Counted from the stretch's first letter, positions 17,509 through 27,016 are shown. The stretch: 64,000 nt of DNA from Sulfitobacter sp. CW3 (GCF_019392245.1 NZ_JAHXRL010000005.1:62001-126000); one strand, 5' to 3'. Made by a program: numbers and translations. Notes: generated by a model from the sequence alone, not told the origin.

Positions 17509-20370
17509 TCAGCTCTCCCCTCCCGTTACTGTTTCGGTACGGGACGGGTCGATATCCATCGCATAGTCACTGTCTTCGATCCCGGCACGACGTCCCAGCC
17601 GCGAAAAGCTTTCGAGCGACAGCATCACGGCACCGACCACGGCCAAGAACACGCCGAGGTCAAAGCCCATGGCGGTGGCGAGCTCGAACTTCTCCATCGG
17701 GGGAATGCGGAAATAACCAAAGGCCGAGGACAGGAAAGGTGCGCCCGCAAACCATGCGCCAATGCCGGTCAAGCCAGCACAAAGCACCCCTGCCCCGATG
17801 ATCCCGTGATAGGGATAGCGCTGGCGCCGGTCTGCCCAGCTGAACCCGCTGGCCATGTACTGCATCAGCACCGCAATCGCGACGACCAGACCCGCGATAA
17901 AGCCGCCGCCGGGTTCGTTATGACCGCGCAGGAAGATAAAGACGCCCACCATCAAAACCAGCGGCATCAAGACGCGGGTCAGTACCACCATCATCAGCGG
18001 GTGTGCATCGCCCGCGCGGGCTTCCTCGTATCCGCGGTTCAATAGACGCGCGCGGACGGGCCCGGCCAGCAAGGCTTCGGTCAGGGCATAAATCACCAGC
18101 GCCGCGATCCCCAGCACGATGATTTCGCCAAAGGTATCGAAGCCACGGAAATCAACGAGGATCACGTTCACCACATTGGTGCCGCCGCCGCCCTTGTAAG
18201 AATTGGCCAAATGGTATTCCGAGATCGACGTGATCGGGAAATCGGACATCAGCATCGCATAGGTCAGCCCCATAGCCGCGATGCCCCCCGCCAGTGCCAA
18301 TACGATATCGCGGGTACGTTGGCCCGTAGTCGATTCAACCGGCGTCGCATTGGGCAAAAAGTTCAGCGCCAGCAGCAACAGCACAATCGTCACCACCTCG
18401 ACCGAGATTTGCGTAAGCGCCAGATCGGGTGCCGAGAAATAGTTGAACCCGACCGACACCATCAGCCCGATAACCCCCATCAAAATCAATGTGGCCAAGC
18501 GGTTACGATGCACAGTGACCAGGAATACCGTGGCAAGGATCAGCATCAACCAACCCGCAAACCCAACCGGCGTGATCGCCAGCATGTCACGTGTCGGTGC
18601 CGCGTTAACACCGGTGAACCACGCATGCGCGCCAACGGCGATCACGGTTGCGGTGAAAATCGCGGCATAGCGGGTAAAGGAATTGTTGTGCAGCCGTTCG
18701 GCACACACATAGGCCAGCGACACAGCCCAGCCGATGATGCGGTCAAAGATCGCCTTGGCTTCGAGGCGCGGTGTCGCGGCCCAAACCCGTGCCAACGGGG
18801 CAAATGCCGCCAGCAGGATCAGGCCACCCACCACGGCGATCACCGACATCCACAGCGCAGGCACCAACCCGTGCCAGATCTTGAAATGCGCATCGGGAAC
18901 TGCGGCGGCGTTGCCGATCACCGCTTGGGTCACGGTTTTCACGAAAGGCTCTGCCAGAAACGGTGCGACGCCGATCAGGATCACCGGAATGATCAGTAAC
19001 GCAGGTGGCAACAGCAGGCCGACCTCGGGATCATGCGGCGTGTCCGGGTAATCATCACGCACCGGCCCCAAAAACGTATGGGCGATAAACCGAAAGCTGT
19101 AGCCCGCCGAGAACAGCGCGCCCAGCGTTGCCACCGCAGCCACCAGATAGGGCGACCCGAACAGCGTGGTGTGATACGCCTCTTCCAGCATCATTTCCTT
19201 GGACAGGAACCCGTTCAACAGCGGAATCCCCGCCATCGACAGCGCCGCAATTGTCGCCACGGCAAAGGTCAATGGCATCAGGCGGCGCAAGCCCCCCAAC
19301 CGTTTCATATCGCGGGTGTGAACGGCGTGATCAACAATGCCCGCCGTCATGAACAACGCGGCCTTGAAACTGGCGTGGTTCAGGATGTGAAACACCGCCG
19401 CCATCGCACCAAAGGCCGTGCCCGTGCCCAGCAAAAACGTAATCAGCCCCAGATGCGACACGGTCGAAAACGCCAGCAGCGCCTTGAGATCATCCTTGAA
19501 CAGGGCAATCACCGCCCCCAAAACCATGGTAATCAAGCCCGCCGAGCACACCAAAATCACCCACAGGTCTGTCCCAGACAGAACCGGCCAAAGCCGTGCC
19601 ATCAGGAACAACCCGGCCTTCACCATCGTGGCCGAATGCAGATAAGCCGAAACCGGCGTCGGGGCCGCCATCGCGTGGGGCAGCCAGAAATGGAACGGGA
19701 ACTGCGCGGATTTCGTGAAACAGCCGACCAAGATCAGGATCAGCGCCGGCACGTACAGCGGCGACGCTTGGATCAGCTCGCGATTTTCCAGAATCGTGGT
19801 CAGATCATAGCTGCCCGCGATCTGCCCCAGCAAAAGCATACCGCCGATCAACGCCAGACCGCCCATGCCCGTCACAGTCAACGCCATCCGCGCACCTTGG
19901 CGGCCGTCAGCCGTGTGCTTCCAAAATCCGATCAACAGAAAGGACGATAGCGACGTGAGTTCCCAGAAAATAAGCAACATCAATATGTTATCAGACAGAA
20001 CGATCCCAACCATCGCGCCCTGAAACAGCAAGAGGTAGGAATAGAATTCGCCCATATTGTCGTCACGCGACAGATAGAACCGCGCGTAGGTAATGATCAG
20101 CAGCCCGATCCCCAGGATCAGCCCCGCAAACATCAGCCCCAAGGGGTCAAGGAACAGATTGACGTTCAGACCCAGCGACGGCAACCAGTTCAGCTGCGCG
20201 GTCACCACCTCGCCTGCCAGAACGGCGGGGGCGTGGGTGGCAAGCCCGATCAAGGCCGAGGCCGTCACCAAAAATGTCATGATAAAGCAGCTTTGACGGC
20301 CAGCCTGAATCATCAGACCGGGCAGCAAAGCGCCAAGAAACGGGAGGGCAATGATCAAAAATAAGGACAT
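17509..20370 (-). CDS. mnhA: Fused Mrp/Pha antiporter subunits A and B
   Basis: 953-residue giant subunit starting at the ATG at 20370 (MSLFLIIALPFLG); a TTG 33 bases upstream is less likely. Residues about 1-780 are MrpA: a NuoL-like domain with FWELTSLSSFLLIGFW, FPFHFWLPHAMAAPTPVSAYLHSATMVKAG and the later MNHASFKAALF-type signature (here LNHASFKAALF), then the MrpA-specific C-terminal helices. Residues about 805-935 are an MrpB domain (LRGHNEPGGGFIAGL, YMASGF). The A-B fusion makes this a six-gene group 2 Mrp operon of the kind named PhaAB in rhizobia. It exchanges Na+ or K+ for H+, serving pH and salt tolerance, as suits a marine bacterium. Confidence 0.96.
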   Translation of the reverse strand: MSLFLIIALPFLGALLPGLMIQAGRQSCFIMTFLVTASALIGLATHAPAVLAGEVVTAQLNWLPSLGLNVNLFLDPLGLMFAGLILGIGLLIITYARFYLSRDDNMGEFYSYLLLFQGAMVGIVLSDNILMLLIFWELTSLSSFLLIGFWKHTADGRQGARMALTVTGMGGLALIGGMLLLGQIAGSYDLTTILENRELIQASPLYVPALILILVGCFTKSAQFPFHFWLPHAMAAPTPVSAYLHSATMVKAGLFLMARLWPVLSGTDLWVILVCSAGLITMVLGAVIALFKDDLKALLAFSTVSHLGLITFLLGTGTAFGAMAAVFHILNHASFKAALFMTAGIVDHAVHTRDMKRLGGLRRLMPLTFAVATIAALSMAGIPLLNGFLSKEMMLEEAYHTTLFGSPYLVAAVATLGALFSAGYSFRFIAHTFLGPVRDDYPDTPHDPEVGLLLPPALLIIPVILIGVAPFLAEPFVKTVTQAVIGNAAAVPDAHFKIWHGLVPALWMSVIAVVGGLILLAAFAPLARVWAATPRLEAKAIFDRIIGWAVSLAYVCAERLHNNSFTRYAAIFTATVIAVGAHAWFTGVNAAPTRDMLAITPVGFAGWLMLILATVFLVTVHRNRLATLILMGVIGLMVSVGFNYFSAPDLALTQISVEVVTIVLLLLALNFLPNATPVESTTGQRTRDIVLALAGGIAAMGLTYAMLMSDFPITSISEYHLANSYKGGGGTNVVNVILVDFRGFDTFGEIIVLGIAALVIYALTEALLAGPVRARLLNRGYEEARAGDAHPLMMVVLTRVLMPLVLMVGVFIFLRGHNEPGGGFIAGLVVAIAVLMQYMASGFSWADRRQRYPYHGIIGAGVLCAGLTGIGAWFAGAPFLSSAFGYFRIPPMEKFELATAMGFDLGVFLAVVGAVMLSLESFSRLGRRAGIEDSDYAMDIDPSRTETVTGGES

Positions 20371-20611
20371 GGCGGCAATTATCAGCGAGGGGCACCAAAA
20401 CAACCAGCCCTAATTGACAAATTTCCGCCCAAACCGTCGTTTTTTCGACGATTTTCATGCGCGCACTCCGCCCGCCCGTTACGGATCAAACTGTCAACAA
20501 ACCGAGATAGGGTAATGGTTTGCAAAATAAAGGGGCGGCGGGCTCACTTTGCGTCGAATTACGATGGCGGACCGGATTTTTTCGCCACGACCACGCCGCA
20601 GGCTGTCCTGT

Positions 20612-21436
20612 TTACCCTCGTTCGTCAGCCTCGTCCTCGGACAATTGCCCCTTAAAGCCGGTGGCGACCACGAATTTCTCGGAGCTATCCTGACGGCTTG
20701 CGGGCGGCTTGATGTTCAACACTTTGGTAAAACGACGTTTCAGCAGCTTTTGCAGATCACCTTCGGCCCCGCCGGCCAAAACCTTGGCGACAAAGGTGCC
20801 GCCGTCTTCCAGCACATCAAACGCGAAATAGGCCGCGGCCTCGCATAGGGCGATGATGCGGTTGTGGTCGGTTTGTTTATGCCCCGAGCTGGACGCCGCC
20901 ATGTCAGACATCACCACATCGGCCTTGCCGCCCAGCCAATCCTTGACGGTTTGGTCTGCGTCGTCTTCCATGAAATCAAGGACGTGGAGTTCACAACCGG
21001 CAATCGGTTCCATCTCTTGCAGGTCGATGCCCAGAATGGTGCCGACGTTTTTGCCCTTTTTCTCGCCCAGCACATTGCAGCGTTTTACGGCGACCTGACA
21101 CCAGCCACCGGGGGCGGCACCCAAATCGACGATCCGCGCACCGGGCACCAGAAAGCGGAACTTGTCGTCCAGCTCCATAATCTTATAGGCCGCGCGGCCA
21201 CGATAGCCTTCGGCATTGGCGCGTTTGACATAGGGGTCATTCAACTGACGCTGCAACCACCGGGTCGAGCTAAGCTTGCGCCCGCGCGCCGACTTTACCT
21301 TGACCTTGAGGTCACGTTGACCGCGCCCCGACGTGTTCTTACCGGTTGGGGTTTTGCCGCCCGAGGTCTTGCCCGATGGCGTTTTATCCGTCGGCGTCTT
21401 GCCTGTCGGCGTCTTGCCCGTTGGTGTTTTAACCAT
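20612..21436 (-). CDS. rlmE: 23S rRNA (uridine-2'-O-)-methyltransferase with repeat N-terminus
   Basis: RlmE/FtsJ methylates U2552 of 23S rRNA during late large-subunit assembly. The catalytic domain (about 50-260) has the SAM motif [12 protein letters not shown], the D-M-A-A motif ([16 protein letters not shown]) and a K-D-K-E-type lysine in GGTFVAKVL. Before it lies a low-complexity stretch of seven five-residue units of the form KTPTG (residues 3-37), coded by 15-base tandem repeats. The basic Thr/Pro/Lys extension may help bind RNA; some Rhodobacterales homologues have basic extensions too. It overlaps the upstream Ppx/GppA gene by one base (TGATG). Confidence 0.93.
   Translation of the reverse strand: MVKTPTGKTPTGKTPTDKTPSGKTSGGKTPTGKNTSGRGQRDLKVKVKSARGRKLSSTRWLQRQLNDPYVKRANAEGYRGRAAYKIMELDDKFRFLVPGARIVDLGAAPGGWCQVAVKRCNVLGEKKGKNVGTILGIDLQEMEPIAGCELHVLDFMEDDADQTVKDWLGGKADVVMSDMAASSSGHKQTDHNRIIALCEAAAYFAFDVLEDGGTFVAKVLAGGAEGDLQKLLKRRFTKVLNIKPPASRQDSSEKFVVATGFKGQLSEDEADERG
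21326..21430 (-). repeat. 15-bp tandem repeats, seven units, inside rlmE
   Basis: Seven in-frame 15-base units coding [30 protein letters not shown] and KNTSG. Units are close but not identical at the DNA level (GGCGTCTTGCC-type core on the forward strand). Because the unit is a multiple of three, copy-number change would keep the frame. Confidence 0.85.
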
Positions 21437-22551
21437 CAGCTTGGTCCTTCTTCCAAAACGCCATCCGCGCTCATCTGGGCGTATAGCAGCCCCTCGCGCA
21501 GACCACGGTCTGCAACACTTAATCTATTTGTCGGCCAGCACCGCATCAAGGCCTGCAAGATCGCAGCCCCCGACATGATCAACGCCTGACGGTCTTGACC
21601 GATACGCGGGTCAGCACGCCGCCCCCCCGGCCCCATCGCCAGATAGGAATGGATCACCTTGTCGATCTGGGCACTGCTCATGCGCAACCCGTCAACCTTG
21701 GTCCGATCATAGCGCTTTAGCCCCAAATGGCTGGCAGCAACAGTGGTGACCGTACCGGATGTGCCGACGATCTGGAAATGATCCTGCGACTGGGTGGATT
21801 GATATGGCGTAAAACTTTGCAGGTTTTCTTCAAAGAACCAGCTCATCAACGCGAAACGCGCCGCGTCGTCTTCGACATCGGAAAACTGGTCGCGCAAGGT
21901 GGCGACGCCCAAAGGCACGCTGATCCAGTCGACCACGCGGGCCTCGGGGATGCCGGTCTTGGCCTGATTGAACCCGCCATGCAGCCGCATGATCGACCGC
22001 GCGCGGTCTGCCTTGGGCACTTTGGAAATGTCGATCCAGACCAGTTCGGTTGACCCGCCGCCAATATCCACCACCAACAGGTTATGGGTTTTGCGGTTCA
22101 CCAAGGGCGCGCAGGAAATCACCGCCAGTTGCGCTTCTTCCTCGGGTTTGATGATATCAAGCTTCAGGCCGGTTTCACGCTGGATACGCGCCATAAATTC
22201 CGCGCCATTGCTGGCACGGCGACACGCCTCGGTCGCGACCAGACGCATCCGGCGCACCTTGTTACGGCGCAGCTTTTGCTGACAGATACGCAATGCCTGA
22301 ATGGTGCGCGTCATCGACCCGCGCGACAATCGCCCGGTCTTCTCAAGCCCTGCCCCAAGCTGGACAGACTTTGAGAAACTGTCGACGACATGAAAACCGC
22401 TCCCCTTGGGTTGAGCGATCAACATGCGACAACTATTTGTGCCCAGATCAAGGGCCGCATAGAGTTCGGTCGATCTGGGCGGAACTGGCGCGGGGCTCAG
22501 AGCCGGCGGTGTGTCGAGCGCGCCCGCACCTTTGGGACGCTGTGGCGCCAT
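21436..22551 (-). CDS. Ppx/GppA family exopolyphosphatase/pppGpp phosphatase
   Basis: 371 residues, ASKHA-fold phosphatase. Visible signatures: phosphate loop [16 protein letters not shown] (about 30-45), [11 protein letters not shown], and the second phosphate/adenosine motif [13 protein letters not shown] (about 140-152). It hydrolyses inorganic polyphosphate and/or pppGpp; the two activities cannot be separated by sequence. The short form lacks the extra C-terminal HD-like domain of E. coli Ppx. Followed by rlmE with a one-base overlap, a pairing that is conserved in Rhodobacterales and links stringent-response chemistry with ribosome assembly. Confidence 0.9.
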   Translation of the reverse strand: MAPQRPKGAGALDTPPALSPAPVPPRSTELYAALDLGTNSCRMLIAQPKGSGFHVVDSFSKSVQLGAGLEKTGRLSRGSMTRTIQALRICQQKLRRNKVRRMRLVATEACRRASNGAEFMARIQRETGLKLDIIKPEEEAQLAVISCAPLVNRKTHNLLVVDIGGGSTELVWIDISKVPKADRARSIMRLHGGFNQAKTGIPEARVVDWISVPLGVATLRDQFSDVEDDAARFALMSWFFEENLQSFTPYQSTQSQDHFQIVGTSGTVTTVAASHLGLKRYDRTKVDGLRMSSAQIDKVIHSYLAMGPGGRRADPRIGQDRQALIMSGAAILQALMRCWPTNRLSVADRGLREGLLYAQMSADGVLEEGPS

Positions 22552-22721
22552 GGTTTGCGCCTTTCATTACGAGTTGCGTTTAAAGTAGTGTCTCTTGGGG
22601 CTAGGGGCAAGCGGGAAACGCCGCCGTTGACGTCGCTTCATGTGATGCACCTCACAACCATCTTGAGAATTATGAGGGGTTGGTGCCCTCGCCCCTTGGC
22701 ACTGCCCTGTGTACAGTAACG

Positions 22722-22762
22722 ACGTCGCAGACGCCGTTTTGAGTGTCGAAAAACGGCGACGT
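22722..22762 (+). promoter_or_regulatory. Hairpin in the leader of the C1 operon
   Basis: CGCCGTTTT (22732-22740) pairs perfectly with AAAACGGCG (22750-22758) across a nine-base loop; ACGT at each outer edge (22722-22725, 22759-22762) extends the stem past a six-base bulge. It ends about 52 bases before the first start codon. No T-run follows, so it is more likely a leader structure or protein site than a terminator; it matches no riboswitch class I know. Confidence 0.4.
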
Positions 22763-22814
22763 GGACAGATCAACAACCGCTAGAAAAACGCTAGTGCAGT
22801 CAAAGGAATCGACC

Positions 22815-23111
22815 ATGCCAGAAGTAACCATCGTCTATTGGCGTGATATTCCTGCCCAAGTGATTGTCGGCAAGGGCCGTCGCGGATCCAAACGCGCGCT
22901 GCCCGAACGGTTTGAGCAGGCGATTGACCGCGCGGCAATGAAGATCGGTGCCGAAGATTCCGATGCCTATCTGGCGGAATGGCGCAAGGCAGCCCCTTAT
23001 ACAGTTGATGGCGAACCAGATGCCGTCGCCGATACCGAGGCTGCGCGCATTGATGCCGAATACGACCGCGAACGCATCAAAGCGCTGATTGCAAAAGACG
23101 GATGGGCTTAA
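22815..23111 (+). CDS. Virulence-factor domain small protein (PF13769-like)
   Basis: 98 residues starting at the ATG at 22815 after AAAGGAATCG. The opening TIVYWRDIPAQVIVGKGRRGSKR and the AAMKIGAEDSDAYLAEW stretch resemble the small 'virulence factor' family (PF13769); the name is historical and no biochemical function is known to me. In Rhodobacterales this protein travels with MTHFR-like and corrinoid methyltransferase genes, exactly as here, so it probably belongs to methyl-group transfer rather than virulence. It is soluble, rich in charged residues, and lies 43 bases before the next gene. Confidence 0.75.
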   Translation: MPEVTIVYWRDIPAQVIVGKGRRGSKRALPERFEQAIDRAAMKIGAEDSDAYLAEWRKAAPYTVDGEPDAVADTEAARIDAEYDRERIKALIAKDGWA

Positions 23112-23154
23112 CCCCCATGTCCCCACGTTGATCCCTTTCATGAAAGACACGCTC

Positions 23155-24084
23155 ATGGCTCTTCTCAATTTTCGACGCAAAGAAGCCCCTGCCCCCGACA
23201 TGCCCAACCCGGCCGTCGAGGCGTTCTTGCAGGACTATTCCATCGAAGTGATGCCGCGCACCGCCGAGAAGGTTGAGAATTTCCGCGATCTGCTGCCTGC
23301 GGGCACCCGTGTCTATATCGCCCATATCGAGGGCACGCCGATCGAAGACATGGTCGCCACTGCCGCGCGCCTGAACGCTGACGGTTTCAAGGTGATGCCG
23401 CACATGCCCGCGCGGATCATCAAGGATAAAGCCACGCTGGAAAACTGGATCGCCATGTATCAGGGCGAGGCTGACGTGAAACAGGCGTTGCTGCTGGCCG
23501 GTGGCGTCACAACGCCCCACGGTGATTTCAGCGATTCAATGCAGTTGATGGACACCGGCCTGTTCGACAAACACGGGTTCGAGCGGCTGCACATCGCGGG
23601 CCACCCCGAAGGCAACCGCGACATCGACACTGACGGCACCCGCCTGCGCGTCGATGATGCGCTGCGCTGGAAACAAGGGTTCTCTGAACGCACCGACGCC
23701 AAAATGGCAATCGCCACGCAATTCGCGTTCGAGGCACAGCCGATCATCGAATGGGCGGACAGTCTAAAGCACGCGGGCATCGACCTACCGATCCACATCG
23801 GCATCGCGGGCCCTGCCAAGCTGCAAACCCTGATCAAATTCGCCATCGCTTGCGGTGTTGGCCCGTCGCTGAAGGTGCTGCAAAAACGCGCGATGGACGT
23901 GACCAAACTGCTGCTCCCCTACGAGCCGACGGACGTGATCACCGAACTGGCCGCCCACAAGGCTGCCAACCCCGACTTTAACATTACCAATGTGCATTTC
24001 TTTCCGCTGGGCGGGATCAAGACGAATGCCAATTGGGCCATTGAAAACGGCGGGGCTTCTGCCCGACCTGCCAGCGCCGTCTAA
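23155..24084 (+). CDS. Methylenetetrahydrofolate reductase-like protein
   Basis: 309 residues from the ATG at 23155; a start at 23140 (MKDTL) is also possible. Flavin-TIM-barrel protein of the MTHFR family, with LFDKHGFERLHIAGHPEGN near the folate/FAD site and IGIAGPAKLQTLIKFA in the second half. Divergent from canonical MetF. In the corrinoid-dependent demethylation pathways of Roseobacters it should oxidise methyl-THF to methylene-THF, passing methyl groups from quaternary amines into folate C1 metabolism. It is followed after 24 bases by the methyl-THF:corrinoid methyltransferase gene, which makes that role likely. Classic methionine synthesis is the alternative. Confidence 0.8.
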   Translation: MALLNFRRKEAPAPDMPNPAVEAFLQDYSIEVMPRTAEKVENFRDLLPAGTRVYIAHIEGTPIEDMVATAARLNADGFKVMPHMPARIIKDKATLENWIAMYQGEADVKQALLLAGGVTTPHGDFSDSMQLMDTGLFDKHGFERLHIAGHPEGNRDIDTDGTRLRVDDALRWKQGFSERTDAKMAIATQFAFEAQPIIEWADSLKHAGIDLPIHIGIAGPAKLQTLIKFAIACGVGPSLKVLQKRAMDVTKLLLPYEPTDVITELAAHKAANPDFNITNVHFFPLGGIKTNANWAIENGGASARPASAV

Positions 24085-24108
24085 ACGCGCTTAACTGAAA
24101 GAAAAACC

Positions 24109-25188
24109 ATGACCAGAACCGTCGTCGAATCCAAAACCAAAACAGCGATCATCGGCTTTGACGAGCCCTTCTGCGTTATCGGAGAACGCATTAACCCCAC
24201 GGGCCGCAAGATCCTGGCCGAAGAGCTGGAGCGCGACGATTTCAGCCGCGTCGAGGCAGACGCGATTGCGCAGGCCGCCGCCGGTGCCAATATCCTAGAT
24301 GTGAACTCCGGCGCTGTATTCTCGAATAAAATGGCCGAAGACCCCCGCTATGCGGATAACAACTTTGTCGAACCCACGTTGATGCGTCAGCTGATCGAGG
24401 TCGTGCAGCGCGTGGTCGATATTCCGCTGTGCATCGACAGCTCGGTTCCCGGCGCGCTGGAAAACGGTCTGGCCGCTGCCGAAGGCCGCCCGCTGTTGAA
24501 CTCGGTCACAGGCGAGGAAGAACGCCTTGAGCTGGTTCTGCCACTGGTCAAGAAATACAACGTGCCGGTCGTGGCGATTTCCAACGATGACACCGGCATT
24601 TCCGAAGACCCCGATGTGCGGTTCAACGTCGCCAAAAAGATCGTCGAACGCGCCGCAGATTTCGGCATTCCCGCCCATGACATCGTGGTCGACCCGCTTG
24701 TCATGCCGATCGGTGCCATGGCAACCGCTGGCCATCAGGTATTCACCCTTGTGCGCCGCCTACGCGAGGAATTGGGCGTGAACACCACCTGTGGTGCGTC
24801 CAACATCAGCTTTGGCCTGCCCAACCGTCACGGCATCAACAACGCGTTCCTGCCAATGGCCATGGGCGCTGGCATGACGTCGGCGATCATGAACCCGATC
24901 ACCCTGCCCGTGAACCAGACCAAAATCGCGGAACATAAGGCGCTGATCATGGCCGCTGGCATCATCCTGCCCGAAGACATCGACGACGAAACGTTTGTGA
25001 CCCTGTTCGGTCTGGGATCAACCAAAGCCACCCCCGGCAAGGAAATGGAAGCCATCCGCGCGGCCAACTTCCTGTATGACCGCGACCCCCATGGCAGCGA
25101 ATGGATCAAATTCAACAAAGTCGCCCCCAAAGCCGGCCAAGAAGGCCGCGGCCGCGCAGGCCGTTCAGGCGGACGCCGTCGGGGGTAA
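24109..25188 (+). CDS. Methyltetrahydrofolate:corrinoid protein methyltransferase
   Basis: 359 residues. A pterin-binding TIM barrel like MetH, AcsE and MtvA-type enzymes: VIGERINPTGRKILAEEL near 24-41, DVNSGA (about 65-70), IDSSVPGALENGL, and CGASNISFGLPNR (about 228-240). It moves a methyl group between a methylated corrinoid protein and tetrahydrofolate in the cytoplasm. It ends in an unusual Gly/Arg-rich tail (QEGRGRAGRSGGRRRG, residues 344-359) not needed for the barrel. The corrinoid protein itself is not in this window, but a RACo-like activator is at 58.7 kb. Last gene of its operon; a strong terminator follows. Confidence 0.88.
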   Translation: MTRTVVESKTKTAIIGFDEPFCVIGERINPTGRKILAEELERDDFSRVEADAIAQAAAGANILDVNSGAVFSNKMAEDPRYADNNFVEPTLMRQLIEVVQRVVDIPLCIDSSVPGALENGLAAAEGRPLLNSVTGEEERLELVLPLVKKYNVPVVAISNDDTGISEDPDVRFNVAKKIVERAADFGIPAHDIVVDPLVMPIGAMATAGHQVFTLVRRLREELGVNTTCGASNISFGLPNRHGINNAFLPMAMGAGMTSAIMNPITLPVNQTKIAEHKALIMAAGIILPEDIDDETFVTLFGLGSTKATPGKEMEAIRAANFLYDRDPHGSEWIKFNKVAPKAGQEGRGRAGRSGGRRRG

Positions 25189-25216
25189 TATCCTTATGAC
25201 TTCGGTTTGAGTTAAG

Positions 25217-25255
25217 AAGCCCCTGATCGACAATAGTCTTTCAGGGGCTTTTTTG
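25217..25255 (+). terminator. Rho-independent terminator of the C1 operon
   Basis: AAGCCCCTGA (25217-25226) and TCAGGGGCTT (25241-25250) form a perfect ten-base stem with a 14-base loop, followed by TTTT. It lies 28 bases after the methyltransferase stop. Confidence 0.9.
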
Positions 25256-25290
25256 TGAATGTCCGACCTTATCCCGAAGGCCCGTCCATT

Positions 25291-26040
25291 TCACCGCATC
25301 ATACGCTCGACCAACCCTGGCGAGATCCTGTTGAGCAACGGTAACAGCTTGGCCTTGGCGATCCATATGTCGTCTCGTCCAGCCCGCAAACCCGCGATCA
25401 CCTCCGCAGCCGCCTGCTTGGCCGAAATTTTGCCCCGTCCGCGGCCTCTGGTCATGTCGGTGTCAACCAAGGTCATGATGGCCTCACTAATATGAACATG
25501 CGGTGCTTGATCCTTGCATTGATATCGCAAGGCTTTGGTAAACGACCGCATAGCAGCTTTGGTCGCACAATAGACGGGCGATGCGGCCTTGGGTGCAATA
25601 GCAAGGCCAGTGCCGATGTTGACGACAGCGGCGTGTTGGTAGGACCAAAGCACCGGCAAAAGGCCCACCGTCAGGGCAATTGGGCCATCCATGTTCACGG
25701 CGATTTCCTTGCGGGCAAGTGCGGTTAAAGCAGCCGCGTCGCCCGAGAAAAAGTCCATCTCGGTCTGGATGCCCGCGTTGTTGATCAAAATATTTATGGT
25801 GGGATGATCCGCGATCACACGTGCGATCAGTCTGTCGACGTCATCAGGCAAAGAAAGATCGGCGGCGATTGTTTTCACGTTTTCAGGGTATCGTAACTGC
25901 AGGCTTTGCAGATCCCGAGTATTCCGACCGACGGCCACCACATTGCAGCCGTGCCCTATCAGCTGCTCGGACAGTTCAAGCCCGATACCGCGCGCGCCAC
26001 CCGTGATCAATGCGGTGCTGTTTTCTAAATCAAACGTCAT
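25291..26040 (-). CDS. Short-chain dehydrogenase/reductase
   Basis: 249-residue classical SDR. Rossmann NAD(P) motif TGGARGIG (about 14-21), NNAG (about 86-89), and the catalytic Tyr-x3-Lys in SPVYCATKAAM (about 156-164). The long LINNAGIQTEMDFF and the C-terminal MTRGRGRGK stretch recall the DltE-like subgroup, but the substrate is unknown. Divergently transcribed from a TetR regulator with 134 bases between starts, so the regulator probably controls it. Confidence 0.88.
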   Translation of the reverse strand: MTFDLENSTALITGGARGIGLELSEQLIGHGCNVVAVGRNTRDLQSLQLRYPENVKTIAADLSLPDDVDRLIARVIADHPTINILINNAGIQTEMDFFSGDAAALTALARKEIAVNMDGPIALTVGLLPVLWSYQHAAVVNIGTGLAIAPKAASPVYCATKAAMRSFTKALRYQCKDQAPHVHISEAIMTLVDTDMTRGRGRGKISAKQAAAEVIAGLRAGRDDIWIAKAKLLPLLNRISPGLVERMMR

Positions 26041-26174
26041 TGGCGGCTCCCAAACGGCGTGGTGATTGGCAAAGTCGAATTGATAAGCGGCATGGTGAAT
26101 TTCCCTTGATACGATATGTGTTCAGCAGATATCTAAGTAATTGCTCACATTCCTCAACTCGCATACCGGATCCC

Positions 26175-26768
26175 ATGAAATCTACGTCGATAAACCCAAG
26201 GAAAAGCCCAAAACAAGCCCGTGCGCGGGTAACATTCGACGCGATTCTGGAGGCCGCTACTCGCATTTTGCAGGACGACGGGCTGCGAAAATTCAACACC
26301 AACCGCGTCGCAGAGGTGGCGGGCGTAAGCGTCGGGACGCTTTATCAGTACTTCCCTACGAAAGAGGCGATCCTGACCGAGATCATCCGCCAAAAACGGA
26401 AACTGATGCTCGATGCGCTGAAGGAAGCGACGCAGGATATGGCCCGAGAGCGCTTTGAGGAAACGCTCGACAAACTGTTGCGGGCTGCGGTGGCGCACCA
26501 ACTTCGATGGCCAAAGCTTGCGCGAACACTTGAATATGCAGAGGCGTTTTTGCCGCTAGAGCACGAAACTGACGCGTTGAAGGTGGCGATTGTTGAGACT
26601 GCCGCCGCGTTTCTGGCCCATCATCAACACGACACCCCGGTTCAGACCGCCCGCGATCTGGTCGGTGCCTTGCGCGGCCTGATTGAGAGCGCCGGACTTT
26701 CGGGCGAGACCGATCCGGCTGCGATGCTAATCAGAGCCAGAAAGCTGTCGTTGGGTTATCTGCGTTAA
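26175..26768 (+). CDS. TetR family transcriptional regulator
   Basis: 197 residues from the ATG at 26175 (MKSTSINPRKSPKQARARVT); the longer frame upstream overlaps the SDR gene and has no TetR content. Helix-turn-helix at about 39-60 (FNTNRVAEVAGVSVGTLYQYF), followed by a helical ligand-binding domain without recognisable ligand residues. TetR proteins usually repress a neighbouring divergent gene and are released by a small molecule, here probably the SDR's substrate or product. I could not find a convincing palindrome in the 134-base gap. Confidence 0.9.
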   Translation: MKSTSINPRKSPKQARARVTFDAILEAATRILQDDGLRKFNTNRVAEVAGVSVGTLYQYFPTKEAILTEIIRQKRKLMLDALKEATQDMARERFEETLDKLLRAAVAHQLRWPKLARTLEYAEAFLPLEHETDALKVAIVETAAAFLAHHQHDTPVQTARDLVGALRGLIESAGLSGETDPAAMLIRARKLSLGYLR

Positions 26769-26851
26769 TCATCGGCGTGAGTATGGGTGCCCTTCGCTCC
26801 GCCCTCGCGCAGTGGCGGCGTGACAGATAATTGGCGAAATATCGGGGGAAA

Positions 26852-26928
26852 TGGTGAACCCAGCTGGATTCGAACCAGCGACCTCTGCCTTCGGAGGGCA
26901 GCGCTCTATCCAGCTGAGCTATGGGTCC
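26852..26928 (-). tRNA. tRNA-Arg (CCG)
   Basis: 77 bases with encoded CCA (26852-26854). Acceptor GGACCCA/TGGGTTC (one G-U pair), T-loop TTCGAAT, anticodon stem CTGCC/GGCAG with loop CTCCGAA, giving anticodon CCG. It lies 89 bases upstream-side of the sufS stop, on the same strand, so it is either read through from the suf operon or has its own promoter. Confidence 0.97.
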
Positions 26929-27016
26929 GTCTAGGGGCGGTATAGCTAGGCATGCCGCCCCCTGCAATTACAAAATCAAGCCAATTCAAACCCGCTGGCC
27001 CAAAACCGTTTCGGGA

